Assembly (NCBI GenBank): GCA_937920455.1
Contig: CALETX010000120.1
Coordinates: 1-6,661, forward strand
DNA from: an uncultured bacterium
GTDB lineage: Bacteria; Verrucomicrobiota; Kiritimatiellia; UBA8416; CALETX01
Length of the DNA: 6,661 bases
Direction: 5' to 3'
Shown here: positions 1 through 6,192 of the stretch, piece by piece
Layout: each line of letters starts with the position of its first letter
Numbering within the stretch: the stretch's first letter is position 1
Notes under the pieces: generated by a model
Told to the model about the DNA's origin: nothing
Database searches by the model: none
What the model saw: only the letters and a program-made list of their open reading frames with translations
Position numbers and translations under genes: made by a program

Positions 1-2097
1 CCTCCCGATTTCATCCAGAATCACCAGACTTCTCGGAGTGGCGTTATTGAGGATGTTGGCCGTCTCTTGCATCTCCACCAGAAAAGTGCTTCTGCCGCGC
101 GAGAGATCGTCCCCCGCGCCCACTCGAGTGAACACCCTGTCCACAATGCATATCTCGGCCGATTCCGCCGGCACAAAAGATCCCATATGCGCCATGACAA
201 CGATCAGCCCAACCTGCCGGATGTAGGTGGATTTGCCGGCCATGTTCGGGCCCGTAAGAATCATTATTTGGTTGTCAGCGCAATCCAGATGCGTGTCGTT
301 CGGAACAAAACGCTCCGCTTGCGGCGTCTGCTCCACCACAGGATGCCTGCCGCCGCGTATCACCAGAGCGTCTCCATCCGTAATGAGCGGTTTCACATAG
401 CCCAGCGCAGCCGCCCTCTCAGCAAATGTCGCAAACACGTCAATACAGGCGATGGCATCCGCGGAAGTTTGTATTTCGGCTGTCTTCTCGACGGCAACTT
501 GCCGCAACTGCTGAAAGATTTCGTACTCCAAGGCGATTGCTTTTTCCTGCGCCCCCGTGATTCGGGATTCGTAATCTTTCAACTCCGCCGTGATAAACCG
601 CTCGCCGGTCGTCAGCGTCTGCTTGCGTTCATAGTCAGACGGCGCAAGCGAGGCCTGACCTTTCGATATCTCGATGTAATACCCGAACACTTTATTATGG
701 CGAACTTTCAGGGTCTTTATGCCGGTGCGCTGCTGTTCTCTCGCCTGATATTCGGCCAGCCACTGGCGACCCTCCGCCGCGATCTTTCTGAGCTCGTCGA
801 GTTCTGCATTAAATCCAGGCTTGATTATTCCCCCGTCCCGCAACCCCGCCGGTGGCTCGTCAACAATGGCTGACTTTATCAGACTGGCCAGCTCGGGCTG
901 GCACACGATGGATTGAGCAAGTTCCACCATCAACAGTGAATCAACCAACCCCGCGGTCTTTTTTATGTCTGGCAGAGCATCAAGCGATTGTCCGAGCGCA
1001 AGCAGATCCCTGGCATTTCCCCCGCCACCTGCTATCCTGCTAATCAAGCGCTCAAAATCGCGCAGCTTCCCCATCTGTTCCCTCAGCGCGGCAAGAAGGG
1101 CTCGATCATTTGAAAGCGCCTCAACCGCCTGAAGCCGCTTCTCGATCTCATCGCGCCGCGCAAGAGGTCGAACAATCCATTCCCTGAGTCTGCGACCTCC
1201 CATTGCCGTTCGCGTTGTATCAAGAACGCCCAGGAGGGTTGACGCCTGTTCTCTTCCCGGCATCGGCACAAGGTCAAGATTTGCAAGCGTAGAGTGATCA
1301 AGCGCCAGGTAATCAGCCGACCTCAACAGCCGAAGCGACTTCACCTGAGCAGCCGACCGGCGCAATGTTTCTTTCAAATAATACAGAACCCCGCCAGCTG
1401 CACAAATGGCCGCATTCAGCCCCTCACAACCGAAGCCATCCAGCGAGTGAACGTTGAAATGCCTCGTTAGAAACGAATGCGCCGCTTCCCGCTCAAACAC
1501 CCAGTCATCGCACGATATCACGGGTGCAGGTTTGACTGCTTCAAGAATACCGAAAAGGCAGCCATCACTTTTCTGTCCCTCAGGAACGACTATCTCAGCC
1601 GGAGCCGCTCTCTTGAGCTCATCCACAGCAGCTTCTGCGTTAGATGTTTCCTCAACGGCAAAAAATCCCGTGGAAAAGTCCAGCAATGAGATGCCGATCT
1701 CCTTGCCCACGTAGCACACAGCGGCCAGGAAATTGTTCCTGACAGACTCGAGCATATTGTCCTCGGTGACGCTGCCCGGGCTGACGATACGGGTGACATC
1801 CCTCTTCACAATGCCGCGCGCCAAAGCCGGGTCTTCGAGCTGATCGCAGATAGCCACCCTCCGGCCGGCGCGAATCAGCCTGGCCAGATAGGTGTCAACA
1901 GAATGAAAAGGCACACCGCACATCGGCACGCCATTTCGTTTGGTGAGAGCGATGTTCAAAAGAGGCGCCACTTCACGGGCGTCCTCGTAGAACATCTCGT
2001 AAAAATCGCCAAGACGGAAAAAAAGTATGACATCCGGCGGCAGTTGAGCCTTTATTCGGCGATACTGCGCCATCATCGGCGTTAGCGCGTCCGACAT
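1..2097 (-). CDS. mutS: DNA mismatch repair ATPase MutS (3' end cut by window edge)
   Basis: MutS binds mismatches and small loops in DNA as a dimer and recruits MutL to start repair in the cytoplasm. The frame is open without interruption for 699 codons from the ATG at 2097 to base 1. The mismatch-reading motif F-Y-E is at residues 32-34, within LGDFYEMFYEDA. The lever/clamp region carries KVRHNKVFGYYIEIS (F471), followed by the RKQTL..ERFIT..ELK segment. Walker A GPNMAGKST is at 616-624, then VFTRVGAGDDL and STFLVEM, then Walker B LVILDEIGR with D695-E696. The window ends there. Motif spacing matches E. coli MutS (853 aa; Walker A at 614, E694), so about 155 residues are missing: the end of the ATPase, the helix-turn-helix and the C-terminal tail. 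The start overlaps the upstream sugar-enzyme gene by 16 bases, suggesting translational coupling. The ATG at 2097 fits the family N-terminus (TPMMAQY follows), and no ATG, GTG or TTG is in frame just upstream. Identification is firm. Confidence 0.98.
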   Translation of the reverse strand, partial: MSDALTPMMAQYRRIKAQLPPDVILFFRLGDFYEMFYEDAREVAPLLNIALTKRNGVPMCGVPFHSVDTYLARLIRAGRRVAICDQLEDPALARGIVKRDVTRIVSPGSVTEDNMLESVRNNFLAAVCYVGKEIGISLLDFSTGFFAVEETSNAEAAVDELKRAAPAEIVVPEGQKSDGCLFGILEAVKPAPVISCDDWVFEREAAHSFLTRHFNVHSLDGFGCEGLNAAICAAGGVLYYLKETLRRSAAQVKSLRLLRSADYLALDHSTLANLDLVPMPGREQASTLLGVLDTTRTAMGGRRLREWIVRPLARRDEIEKRLQAVEALSNDRALLAALREQMGKLRDFERLISRIAGGGGNARDLLALGQSLDALPDIKKTAGLVDSLLMVELAQSIVCQPELASLIKSAIVDEPPAGLRDGGIIKPGFNAELDELRKIAAEGRQWLAEYQAREQQRTGIKTLKVRHNKVFGYYIEISKGQASLAPSDYERKQTLTTGERFITAELKDYESRITGAQEKAIALEYEIFQQLRQVAVEKTAEIQTSADAIACIDVFATFAERAAALGYVKPLITDGDALVIRGGRHPVVEQTPQAERFVPNDTHLDCADNQIMILTGPNMAGKSTYIRQVGLIVVMAHMGSFVPAESAEICIVDRVFTRVGAGDDLSRGRSTFLVEMQETANILNNATPRSLVILDEIGR

Positions 2098-2981
2098 GCC
2101 TCCGACTCTATTCTGCGCTTGATCCTCTGGATCATCGCCTCCATGCGCCGGCCGTATTCAACATAGTTGCGATACCTAATCTCATCGGTTGACGTAACGG
2201 CCGGATCATGATGAACGACGGCCAAGTGCGGCTCGATTGAAAATCCCCCGTCATATCCGCGCCTGATAAGATCCTCAACTATCCTCTCAACGTCGCCATC
2301 GCCCTCGCCGGGAAATGTGAATACAGGCCTTCCATCATCCCCCATCCGTCCATCCTTGATGTGAACGTACTCAACGAACTCGCGAACGTGCCTGTAAAAT
2401 TCCCAGGATGACTGCATCGGATAAGGCGGACTCTTTGTGCGATCCTCGGCGAAGACCGGGTTCCCTGTGTCGAACACAAGCCTCAGGCCGGACACATTTT
2501 CAAGCAGTCGCAGAGTGTAAGTCCATCCCATTCCGCCATAGTTCATGCAGTTTTCGTGCACAGGTACCAGCCCTTCATCGGTGAACATCTTGTGAAGTTC
2601 TCGCAATCTCCTGAATCTCTCCTCGGCCATCTGATCGTCACTTCCTCGATCCTTCAGCACTGCGAAGCTCATAATGCGGATGAGTTTCGTTCCAAGCCGT
2701 TTCATACGAGGGATTGCCCTCCTTGCTTCAGCAAGGGATGAATCAAAAGGTTCGAGTATGGATTTGCCCCAGTTGGCTATGGCAGAACCGAAACAGTTTA
2801 TTTTGATGTCTGCCTGCTCAAGTTTGGCGCAAACATCATCGAACTCGGCGTCGGAAATATCATGGATGTTGCGCCCATTTATGTTGCGCGATTCGATGTA
2901 TGACCAGCCCAGTTCTTTGGTGGCTCGAATCTGGCCATCAATATCAGCCGCCGCTTCGTCGGCAAATCCGGTAAGATACAT
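2082..2981 (-). CDS. Sugar phosphate isomerase/epimerase-like TIM-barrel enzyme (B)
   Basis: A 299-residue protein of the xylose-isomerase-like TIM-barrel superfamily (AP endonuclease 2 fold), with no signal peptide or membrane segment, so cytosolic. Strand-end acidic and histidine residues fit a divalent-metal site as in ketose 3-epimerases: E143 in PVHENCMNYGG, D171 in LVFDTGNPVF, H207 in YVHIKDG and E250 in FSIEPHLAV. Other conserved-looking blocks are the N-terminal LTGFADEAA, YIESRNINGRNIHDIS at 28-43, and FTFPGEGDGDVERI near 221-234. The family acts on sugars or sugar-like ketones by isomerisation, epimerisation, dehydration or elimination. The substrate is not determined here. It starts 24 bases after TIM-barrel gene A, with a good GGAGG, and its TAA stop lies inside the start of mutS. 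I recall very similar proteins, all annotated only by family, in Lentisphaerota, Verrucomicrobiota and Planctomycetota. That is memory, not a search. Fold is certain; exact reaction unknown. Confidence 0.9.
   Translation of the reverse strand: MYLTGFADEAAADIDGQIRATKELGWSYIESRNINGRNIHDISDAEFDDVCAKLEQADIKINCFGSAIANWGKSILEPFDSSLAEARRAIPRMKRLGTKLIRIMSFAVLKDRGSDDQMAEERFRRLRELHKMFTDEGLVPVHENCMNYGGMGWTYTLRLLENVSGLRLVFDTGNPVFAEDRTKSPPYPMQSSWEFYRHVREFVEYVHIKDGRMGDDGRPVFTFPGEGDGDVERIVEDLIRRGYDGGFSIEPHLAVVHHDPAVTSTDEIRYRNYVEYGRRMEAMIQRIKRRIESEACRTR
2099..2103 (-). promoter_or_regulatory. Shine-Dalgarno of mutS, unusually close to the start
   Basis: The minus strand reads GGAGG-C-ATG: a perfect GGAGG with only one base before the mutS ATG at 2097. 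It lies inside the last codons of the upstream gene. The next in-frame ATGs are codons 8 and 9, which would put the spacer above 20 bases, so codon 1 remains the better start. The motif is seen directly. Its use at this spacing is inference, and ribosomes ending translation at the overlapping upstream stop (2082-2084) may help initiation. Confidence 0.5.
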
Positions 2982-2985
2982 CGTT

Positions 2986-2990
2986 CCTCC
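2986..2990 (-). promoter_or_regulatory. Ribosome binding site of TIM-barrel gene B
   Basis: The minus strand reads GGAGG-AACG-ATG, a perfect Shine-Dalgarno core with a four-base spacer before the ATG at 2981. It sits in the 24-base gap after the upstream TAA and supports this start. Confidence 0.7.
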
Positions 2991-3005
2991 ACAGATTTAG
3001 TCTGT

Positions 3006-3806
3006 TTATCTGTAACCCATACTCTTCAGAAAAGCATAGCTCATCGCAAGCGACTCAAACGGATCCCGCCCGTAACAGTCATCCTGCTCGACCAGAAGAT
3101 ACTCAACGCCGCTTTCCTCCGCAGCCTTCAGTATTTCCGGCCAGTTCAAATTGCCATGACCCACCTCTGCCATGCGCACCTGCCTGTCTGGCATGATCGC
3201 CATGTCCTTAACGTGAAGCAGCGGTATCCTGCCTGCGCATCGGCGAATCCAAGCAGCAGGGTCCCCTCCGCCGGCCTGGATCCAGTATGTGTCAATCTCA
3301 GCCTTCAGTTGCGCGGCGCTGGTCATGCTGAGCAGCGTCTCCAACCACGTCTTATCGCCAAACTTCGCAAGCTCGTGGTTGTGATTATGATACGAAAAAT
3401 CCATGCCGGCCTTCGCCAAACGATCAGCCACCGGCGCCAGCTCCTGAACAAACTTGGTCAGACCCGCCAGACTGAAATACTCACCAGGAAGCCCCCCAAC
3501 GGCCGGATGAGTACAACCCAGCATGCGATGCTCCTCGATAACCTGATCCAGCTCCTTCTGAAACCGGTTCCAACCGACGTGCGTCGCCGCAACCCTGAGG
3601 CCGGACTTCGAGACCACCCGGGCTAAATCCTTCGGATCCACAGGTCCCAGCGCAGAAAGCTGAACAGCCGTGTAGCCAATCTCCCCAACCTTTTTCAGGG
3701 TATCCTGAATCTGCGGAATGGTCTTGGTAAAATTCCGCAAAGTAAACATCTGAGCTCCAACAACCGGCTTCTTCGCGCTGTGATTGGCTTCCTTTTTCGG
3801 TTTCAT
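3006..3806 (-). CDS. Sugar phosphate isomerase/epimerase-like TIM-barrel enzyme (A)
   Basis: A 266-residue xylose-isomerase-like TIM-barrel protein, only distantly similar to neighbour B by eye. The first barrel strand begins at VGAQMFTLR (16-24), preceded by a lysine-rich 15-residue leader without a hydrophobic core, so it is not a signal peptide and the enzyme should be cytosolic. Likely metal and substrate residues are the cluster FSYHNHNHEL (137-146, including H142, H144, E145), D172 in AEIDTYWIQAGGGDP, H198 in LLHVKDM, and E240 in LLVEQDDCYGRDPFES. The order E, D, H, E matches ketose 3-epimerase and inosose-processing relatives. Other motifs are EVGHGNLNWPEI (214-225) and the C-terminal FLKSMGYR. 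The gene follows the oxidoreductase stop by 12 bases and lies in the same reading frame. A two-step partnership is inferred: the dehydrogenase makes a keto-sugar that this enzyme rearranges or cleaves. IolE/IolI-like or 3-keto-glycoside lyase-like roles are possible; neither can be chosen from sequence alone. Confidence 0.9.
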   Translation of the reverse strand: MKPKKEANHSAKKPVVGAQMFTLRNFTKTIPQIQDTLKKVGEIGYTAVQLSALGPVDPKDLARVVSKSGLRVAATHVGWNRFQKELDQVIEEHRMLGCTHPAVGGLPGEYFSLAGLTKFVQELAPVADRLAKAGMDFSYHNHNHELAKFGDKTWLETLLSMTSAAQLKAEIDTYWIQAGGGDPAAWIRRCAGRIPLLHVKDMAIMPDRQVRMAEVGHGNLNWPEILKAAEESGVEYLLVEQDDCYGRDPFESLAMSYAFLKSMGYR

Positions 3807-3807
3807 T

Positions 3808-3812
3808 CCCTC
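3808..3812 (-). promoter_or_regulatory. Shine-Dalgarno of TIM-barrel gene A, close to the start
   Basis: The minus strand reads GTGAGGG-A-ATG, with GAGGG only one base before the ATG at 3806. The next in-frame ATG is codon 20, inside the first barrel strand, so codon 1 is kept. A second, stronger purine run lies further upstream at 3841-3858, inside the end of the oxidoreductase gene. Confidence 0.45.
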
Positions 3813-3818
3813 ACGGAC

Positions 3819-4988
3819 CTACCGAAACGACTTCGTCAGGTCCTCCCCTCCTCCTCCCGTTGCCGTTGCGGCCTTCTTGCGCGTCCCCTTCTGGTCGCTC
3901 TCCCTTATCAGGCTCTTCAGCTTCCTCTCGTAAGCCGCGCCGTCAAGTGGCAGCTCAACTGTTCTGTTCGTCAGTGACGAATACAGCATGGCATTCGCCA
4001 GTTCCAGCGAGCGTATCCCCTCCTCAGCAGGAGCTATCAACGGAACGCCATCCAGAATCGCGTCAACAAAGTTCTGCTTCATCTCCAGATGCTGTCCGCC
4101 GTGACCGCTCACGGGTATCTCAACCTTCCATATCTCGGGCGTCGCAAACCCGGACTTGGACGTCCTGCTGAACCGAGTCATTGGAATTTCATTCCTTGTG
4201 AATAGAATCCGGTCCTCCTCGTACACCAGCTTCCCGTTCTCCCCGACGATTTCAAGCCGGTTTGTGCCTGGCGCCTCGCCTGTTGTCGTAATGAACACAC
4301 CTGTGGCGCCGTTGTCATATTCCATGTAAGCCGTTACCTCGTCCTCCACCTCAATGTCATGCCGTTTACCCAGACCGCAAAAACCCCGCACACGACGCGG
4401 CATTCCGCAGATCCACTGGAGAAGATCTAGATTGTGAGGACATTGATTGAGAAGCACTCCACCTCCCTCTCCGGCCCATGTGGCCCGCCAGCTCCCGCTC
4501 GCATAATAGGCCTCGGTCCGGAACCAGCACGTAATGATCCAGGAAATCCGAGCCAGTTCGCCAAGATGTCCCTCTGTCACCATTTTCCTTATCTTGATGT
4601 AATGAGGATCCGTCCTCTGATTGAACATCGCCGCAAAAACAATCTTCTTGTCCTTATGGGCCGCTATCAGACGCTCTGCGTCGGCCTTATGCGCGGAAAT
4701 TGGCTTCTCCACGAGAACGTGAATCCCGTGATTCAGGGCGTCGATCCCAATTGTCGTGTGTGAGTAATGCGGTGTGGCTATGAGAACCGCTTCAACTGCG
4801 CCGGAACGGATAAGTTCTCGACTGTCCGTGAATTTGCGAACCGCGTCAGGATATCCGGCTGTCCTGTCCGGAATTGTGTCGCAAACCGCCGCAAGTTCAC
4901 AACGCCTGACTTTGCCTTCCAGAAGTTCGCGCGCATGGTACGAACCAATGCCACCCACACCGATTATGCCCAATCTTACTTTTTTCAC
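3819..4988 (-). CDS. Gfo/Idh/MocA-family NAD(P)-dependent oxidoreductase
   Basis: A 389-residue oxidoreductase that, by family, transfers hydride between NAD(P) and a hydroxyl of a sugar, glycoside or cyclitol. The N-terminal Rossmann domain has GVGGIG at 10-15, IATPHYSHTTI near 70-80, and the family's EKP motif at 94-96 with catalytic lysine K95. The C-terminal alpha/beta domain contains EGGGVLLNQCPHNLDLLQW (174-192), where H185 occupies the usual active-site position and N181 replaces the Asp common in relatives. There is no Tat or Sec signal, so it is cytosolic, unlike many planctomycetal relatives. The start is GTG, followed at once by the typical KKVRLGIIG, with GGAGG nine bases upstream. 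A 25-residue tail rich in K, T and G follows the usual end (ERKLKSLI) and looks dispensable. Two TIM-barrel genes follow downstream. The family is certain; the substrate is unknown. Confidence 0.93.
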   Translation of the reverse strand: MKKVRLGIIGVGGIGSYHARELLEGKVRRCELAAVCDTIPDRTAGYPDAVRKFTDSRELIRSGAVEAVLIATPHYSHTTIGIDALNHGIHVLVEKPISAHKADAERLIAAHKDKKIVFAAMFNQRTDPHYIKIRKMVTEGHLGELARISWIITCWFRTEAYYASGSWRATWAGEGGGVLLNQCPHNLDLLQWICGMPRRVRGFCGLGKRHDIEVEDEVTAYMEYDNGATGVFITTTGEAPGTNRLEIVGENGKLVYEEDRILFTRNEIPMTRFSRTSKSGFATPEIWKVEIPVSGHGGQHLEMKQNFVDAILDGVPLIAPAEEGIRSLELANAMLYSSLTNRTVELPLDGAAYERKLKSLIRESDQKGTRKKAATATGGGGEDLTKSFR

Positions 4989-4997
4989 GCCGCCTTT

Positions 4998-5002
4998 CCT
5001 CC
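4998..5002 (-). promoter_or_regulatory. Ribosome binding site deciding the GTG start of the oxidoreductase
   Basis: The minus strand has GGAGG, then nine bases, then GTG at 4988. The spacing is normal, and the codons after GTG encode the standard Gfo/Idh/MocA N-terminus. This supports GTG over any later ATG. Confidence 0.65.
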
Positions 5003-5015
5003 GCTGTACGCTCTA

Positions 5016-5037
5016 CTTCTTACAGAAGCGCATGCTT
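5016..5037. repeat. Overlapping small inverted repeats over the candidate promoter
   Basis: Two small dyads lie side by side: CTTCT-TAC-AGAAG (5016-5028), which covers the -10-like element, and AAGC-GCAT-GCTT (5026-5037) in the spacer. They could be an operator for a local regulator or weak RNA hairpins. No T-run follows on the minus strand, so they do not form a terminator. No regulator gene is visible in the window. Confidence 0.25.
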
Positions 5038-5048
5038 TCCACTATCAA
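5019..5048 (-). promoter_or_regulatory. Candidate sigma-70-type promoter of the sugar-enzyme genes
   Basis: Within the 91-base gap between rsmA and the oxidoreductase, the minus strand has TTGATA (5048-5043, five of six matches to the -35 consensus), an 18-base spacer, and TGTAAG (5024-5019, four of six to the -10). Transcription would start near 5012, giving a leader of roughly 24 bases before the GTG at 4988. This is a visual match in a short gap. It would let the cassette, and perhaps mutS, be transcribed apart from rsmA. Confidence 0.3.
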
Positions 5049-5079
5049 CAACTGCTTCTAGCCCTACAGCACCGCCCTG

Positions 5080-5970
5080 TCAATACCTTCCAGCACCGCC
5101 ACAAGCGATAAACGCCCGGGCAAGTCGTAGCCAGCCGTCACGGTCAATATCTTCTGGTCTGGCCGTCGGCTCGATTCCCGCCGCATCACATAGCCTGACA
5201 CCATCACTTCCTAGACCCTCTGCCCTCGCAAATATCGCGCCCAACTGCTTACGTCTGTGCTGGAAGGCAATCGTGGCGAGGTGTCTCACTGCCTCCCGCT
5301 CCGCCTCGCTGGCATCTGCAGGCCGAAGATTCAGCCTAACCACAGCAGAAGCCACCTCCGGCGCAGGCCAGAAACACGTCGAGCTCACCCGCCATACCAC
5401 TTCCACCGCATAATCCATCTGCATCCACACGCTCAACTTGCCATACACCTTGGTTCCCGGAAGCGCCGCAAGACGTTCCGCAACCTCAAGCTGAACAGTA
5501 ACCACCATCAGCGCCGGCCTGCTCGGAACCTGTGCCATCTCAGCGAGGAGATACGATGCAACCGAGTACGGAAGGTTGGAAACCACCTTAAATCCACCCG
5601 GCCCGAACAGCTCTCCGTAGTCAAGCTCCGTCGCATCCGAGCACACCAGCTCGAGCCGCCTGCTTCGGCCAACTGTCCGCCGCAGAAATTCTGCCAACCG
5701 AGCATCTTTCTCTACTGCCACTACCTTCCCGGCCTTTTCCAGCAGCCCGGCCGTAAGGACTCCCAGCCCCGCGCCTATCTCCAAGACGCGATCCCTCCTG
5801 GTCAACCCAGCCGCAGAAATAATGATCTCAAGAATGTTCCTATCAGTGAGAAAATTCTGGCCCTGCGACCGACGCGGCGTGATGCCCAGTTGCCGTACTA
5901 CATTCCGCACCTCGTTCACCGAGCGCGGAACGGCATATCTCTCGAACACCTTCAGCCTGTCAAGGTCCAT
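5080..5970 (-). CDS. rsmA: 16S rRNA (adenine(1518)-N(6)/adenine(1519)-N(6))-dimethyltransferase RsmA
   Basis: RsmA (KsgA) uses S-adenosylmethionine to dimethylate two adjacent adenines in the 3'-terminal hairpin of 16S rRNA, a late step of 30S ribosome assembly. The 296-residue protein has the full motif set: SQGQNFLTD (35-43), the SAM-binding loop LEIGAGLGVLT (63-73), the acidic ribose-binding residue in AVEKD (85-89), SDA (111-113), catalytic NLPY (132-135), FWPAPEVASAVVRL (200-213) and FQHRRKQL (236-243) in the C-terminal domain. The N-terminus is about ten residues longer before QNFL than in Bacillus. A GTG at codon 8, preceded by an AGG, is a possible alternative start, because the ATG at 5970 has only AGGG one base upstream. 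The gene stands 222 bases after the TPR gene and 91 before the oxidoreductase. It ends with TGA. No link to the sugar pathway is expected; the identification is firm. Confidence 0.97.
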   Translation of the reverse strand: MDLDRLKVFERYAVPRSVNEVRNVVRQLGITPRRSQGQNFLTDRNILEIIISAAGLTRRDRVLEIGAGLGVLTAGLLEKAGKVVAVEKDARLAEFLRRTVGRSRRLELVCSDATELDYGELFGPGGFKVVSNLPYSVASYLLAEMAQVPSRPALMVVTVQLEVAERLAALPGTKVYGKLSVWMQMDYAVEVVWRVSSTCFWPAPEVASAVVRLNLRPADASEAEREAVRHLATIAFQHRRKQLGAIFARAEGLGSDGVRLCDAAGIEPTARPEDIDRDGWLRLARAFIACGGAGRY

Positions 5971-6192
5971 ACCCTAATCTCAACAATTTCAGATCGGCAA
6001 ACAACTCGAAACGACAAGGATGGAACCGGTTCAGCCGCTCCAAAGACGCACTACGGCGGCGTCCTATCAGGCATGGAATCAAGGGCGAGCCCGTCAATCT
6101 TCGAAAAAAGGTAATGATGCCACCCCATGACACGAAACGTCAGCGTAATTCCAAAGGCGACTCAACTGCCAAACCTTAACTCCACCTGGCCC
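5971..6192 (-). other. 222-base gap between the TPR gene and rsmA
   Basis: No supported gene, strong promoter or terminator was found here. On the minus strand it holds a 25-codon open frame without a ribosome binding site (6128-6051), a perfect 10-base palindrome GAACCGGTTC (6023-6032) about 50 bases upstream of rsmA, and a T-run TTTTTT near 6105-6111 without a preceding stem. An rsmA promoter probably lies here, but no -35/-10 pair stands out. Confidence 0.5.

Noticed and set aside
67..873. 268-codon open frame on the plus strand
   Set aside because: It lies entirely antisense to mutS, whose protein motifs are unambiguous. Its translation is arginine- and histidine-rich with no recognisable motif, as expected for a shadow frame in GC-rich DNA.
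1..2097. Possible MutS2 or truncated pseudogene instead of mutS
   Set aside because: The N-terminal mismatch domain with F-Y-E is present, which MutS2 lacks. The frame is intact to the window edge, so the missing 3' end is due to the window rather than decay.
3156..3626. 156-codon open frame on the plus strand
   Set aside because: It is antisense to the well-supported TIM-barrel gene A, with no motif and no ribosome binding site case.
5016..5028. CTTCT-TAC-AGAAG hairpin considered as the rsmA terminator
   Set aside because: The stem is five weak base pairs with a three-base loop, and no T-run follows on the minus strand.
5067..5100. Direct repeat CAGCACCGCC (5067-5076 and 5091-5100) flanking the rsmA stop
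   Set aside because: Only two ten-base copies 24 bases apart in GC-rich sequence; no mobile-element ends or further copies, so chance or a small slippage event.
6023..6032. GAACCGGTTC palindrome upstream of rsmA as an operator
   Set aside because: A perfect ten-base palindrome is expected now and then by chance, and no promoter elements or second copy accompany it. It is noted in the gap entry only.
6083..6092. GGGCGAGCCC stem considered as a terminator after the TPR gene
   Set aside because: The loop is only two bases (or a three-pair stem with a four-base loop), and no T-run follows it on the minus strand; the T-run at 6105-6111 comes before it in the direction of transcription.
5257..6114. 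285-codon open frame on the plus strand
   Set aside because: It is antisense to rsmA and extends into the gap. The protein is rich in H, R, P and Q with no motif, while the opposite strand carries every RsmA motif.
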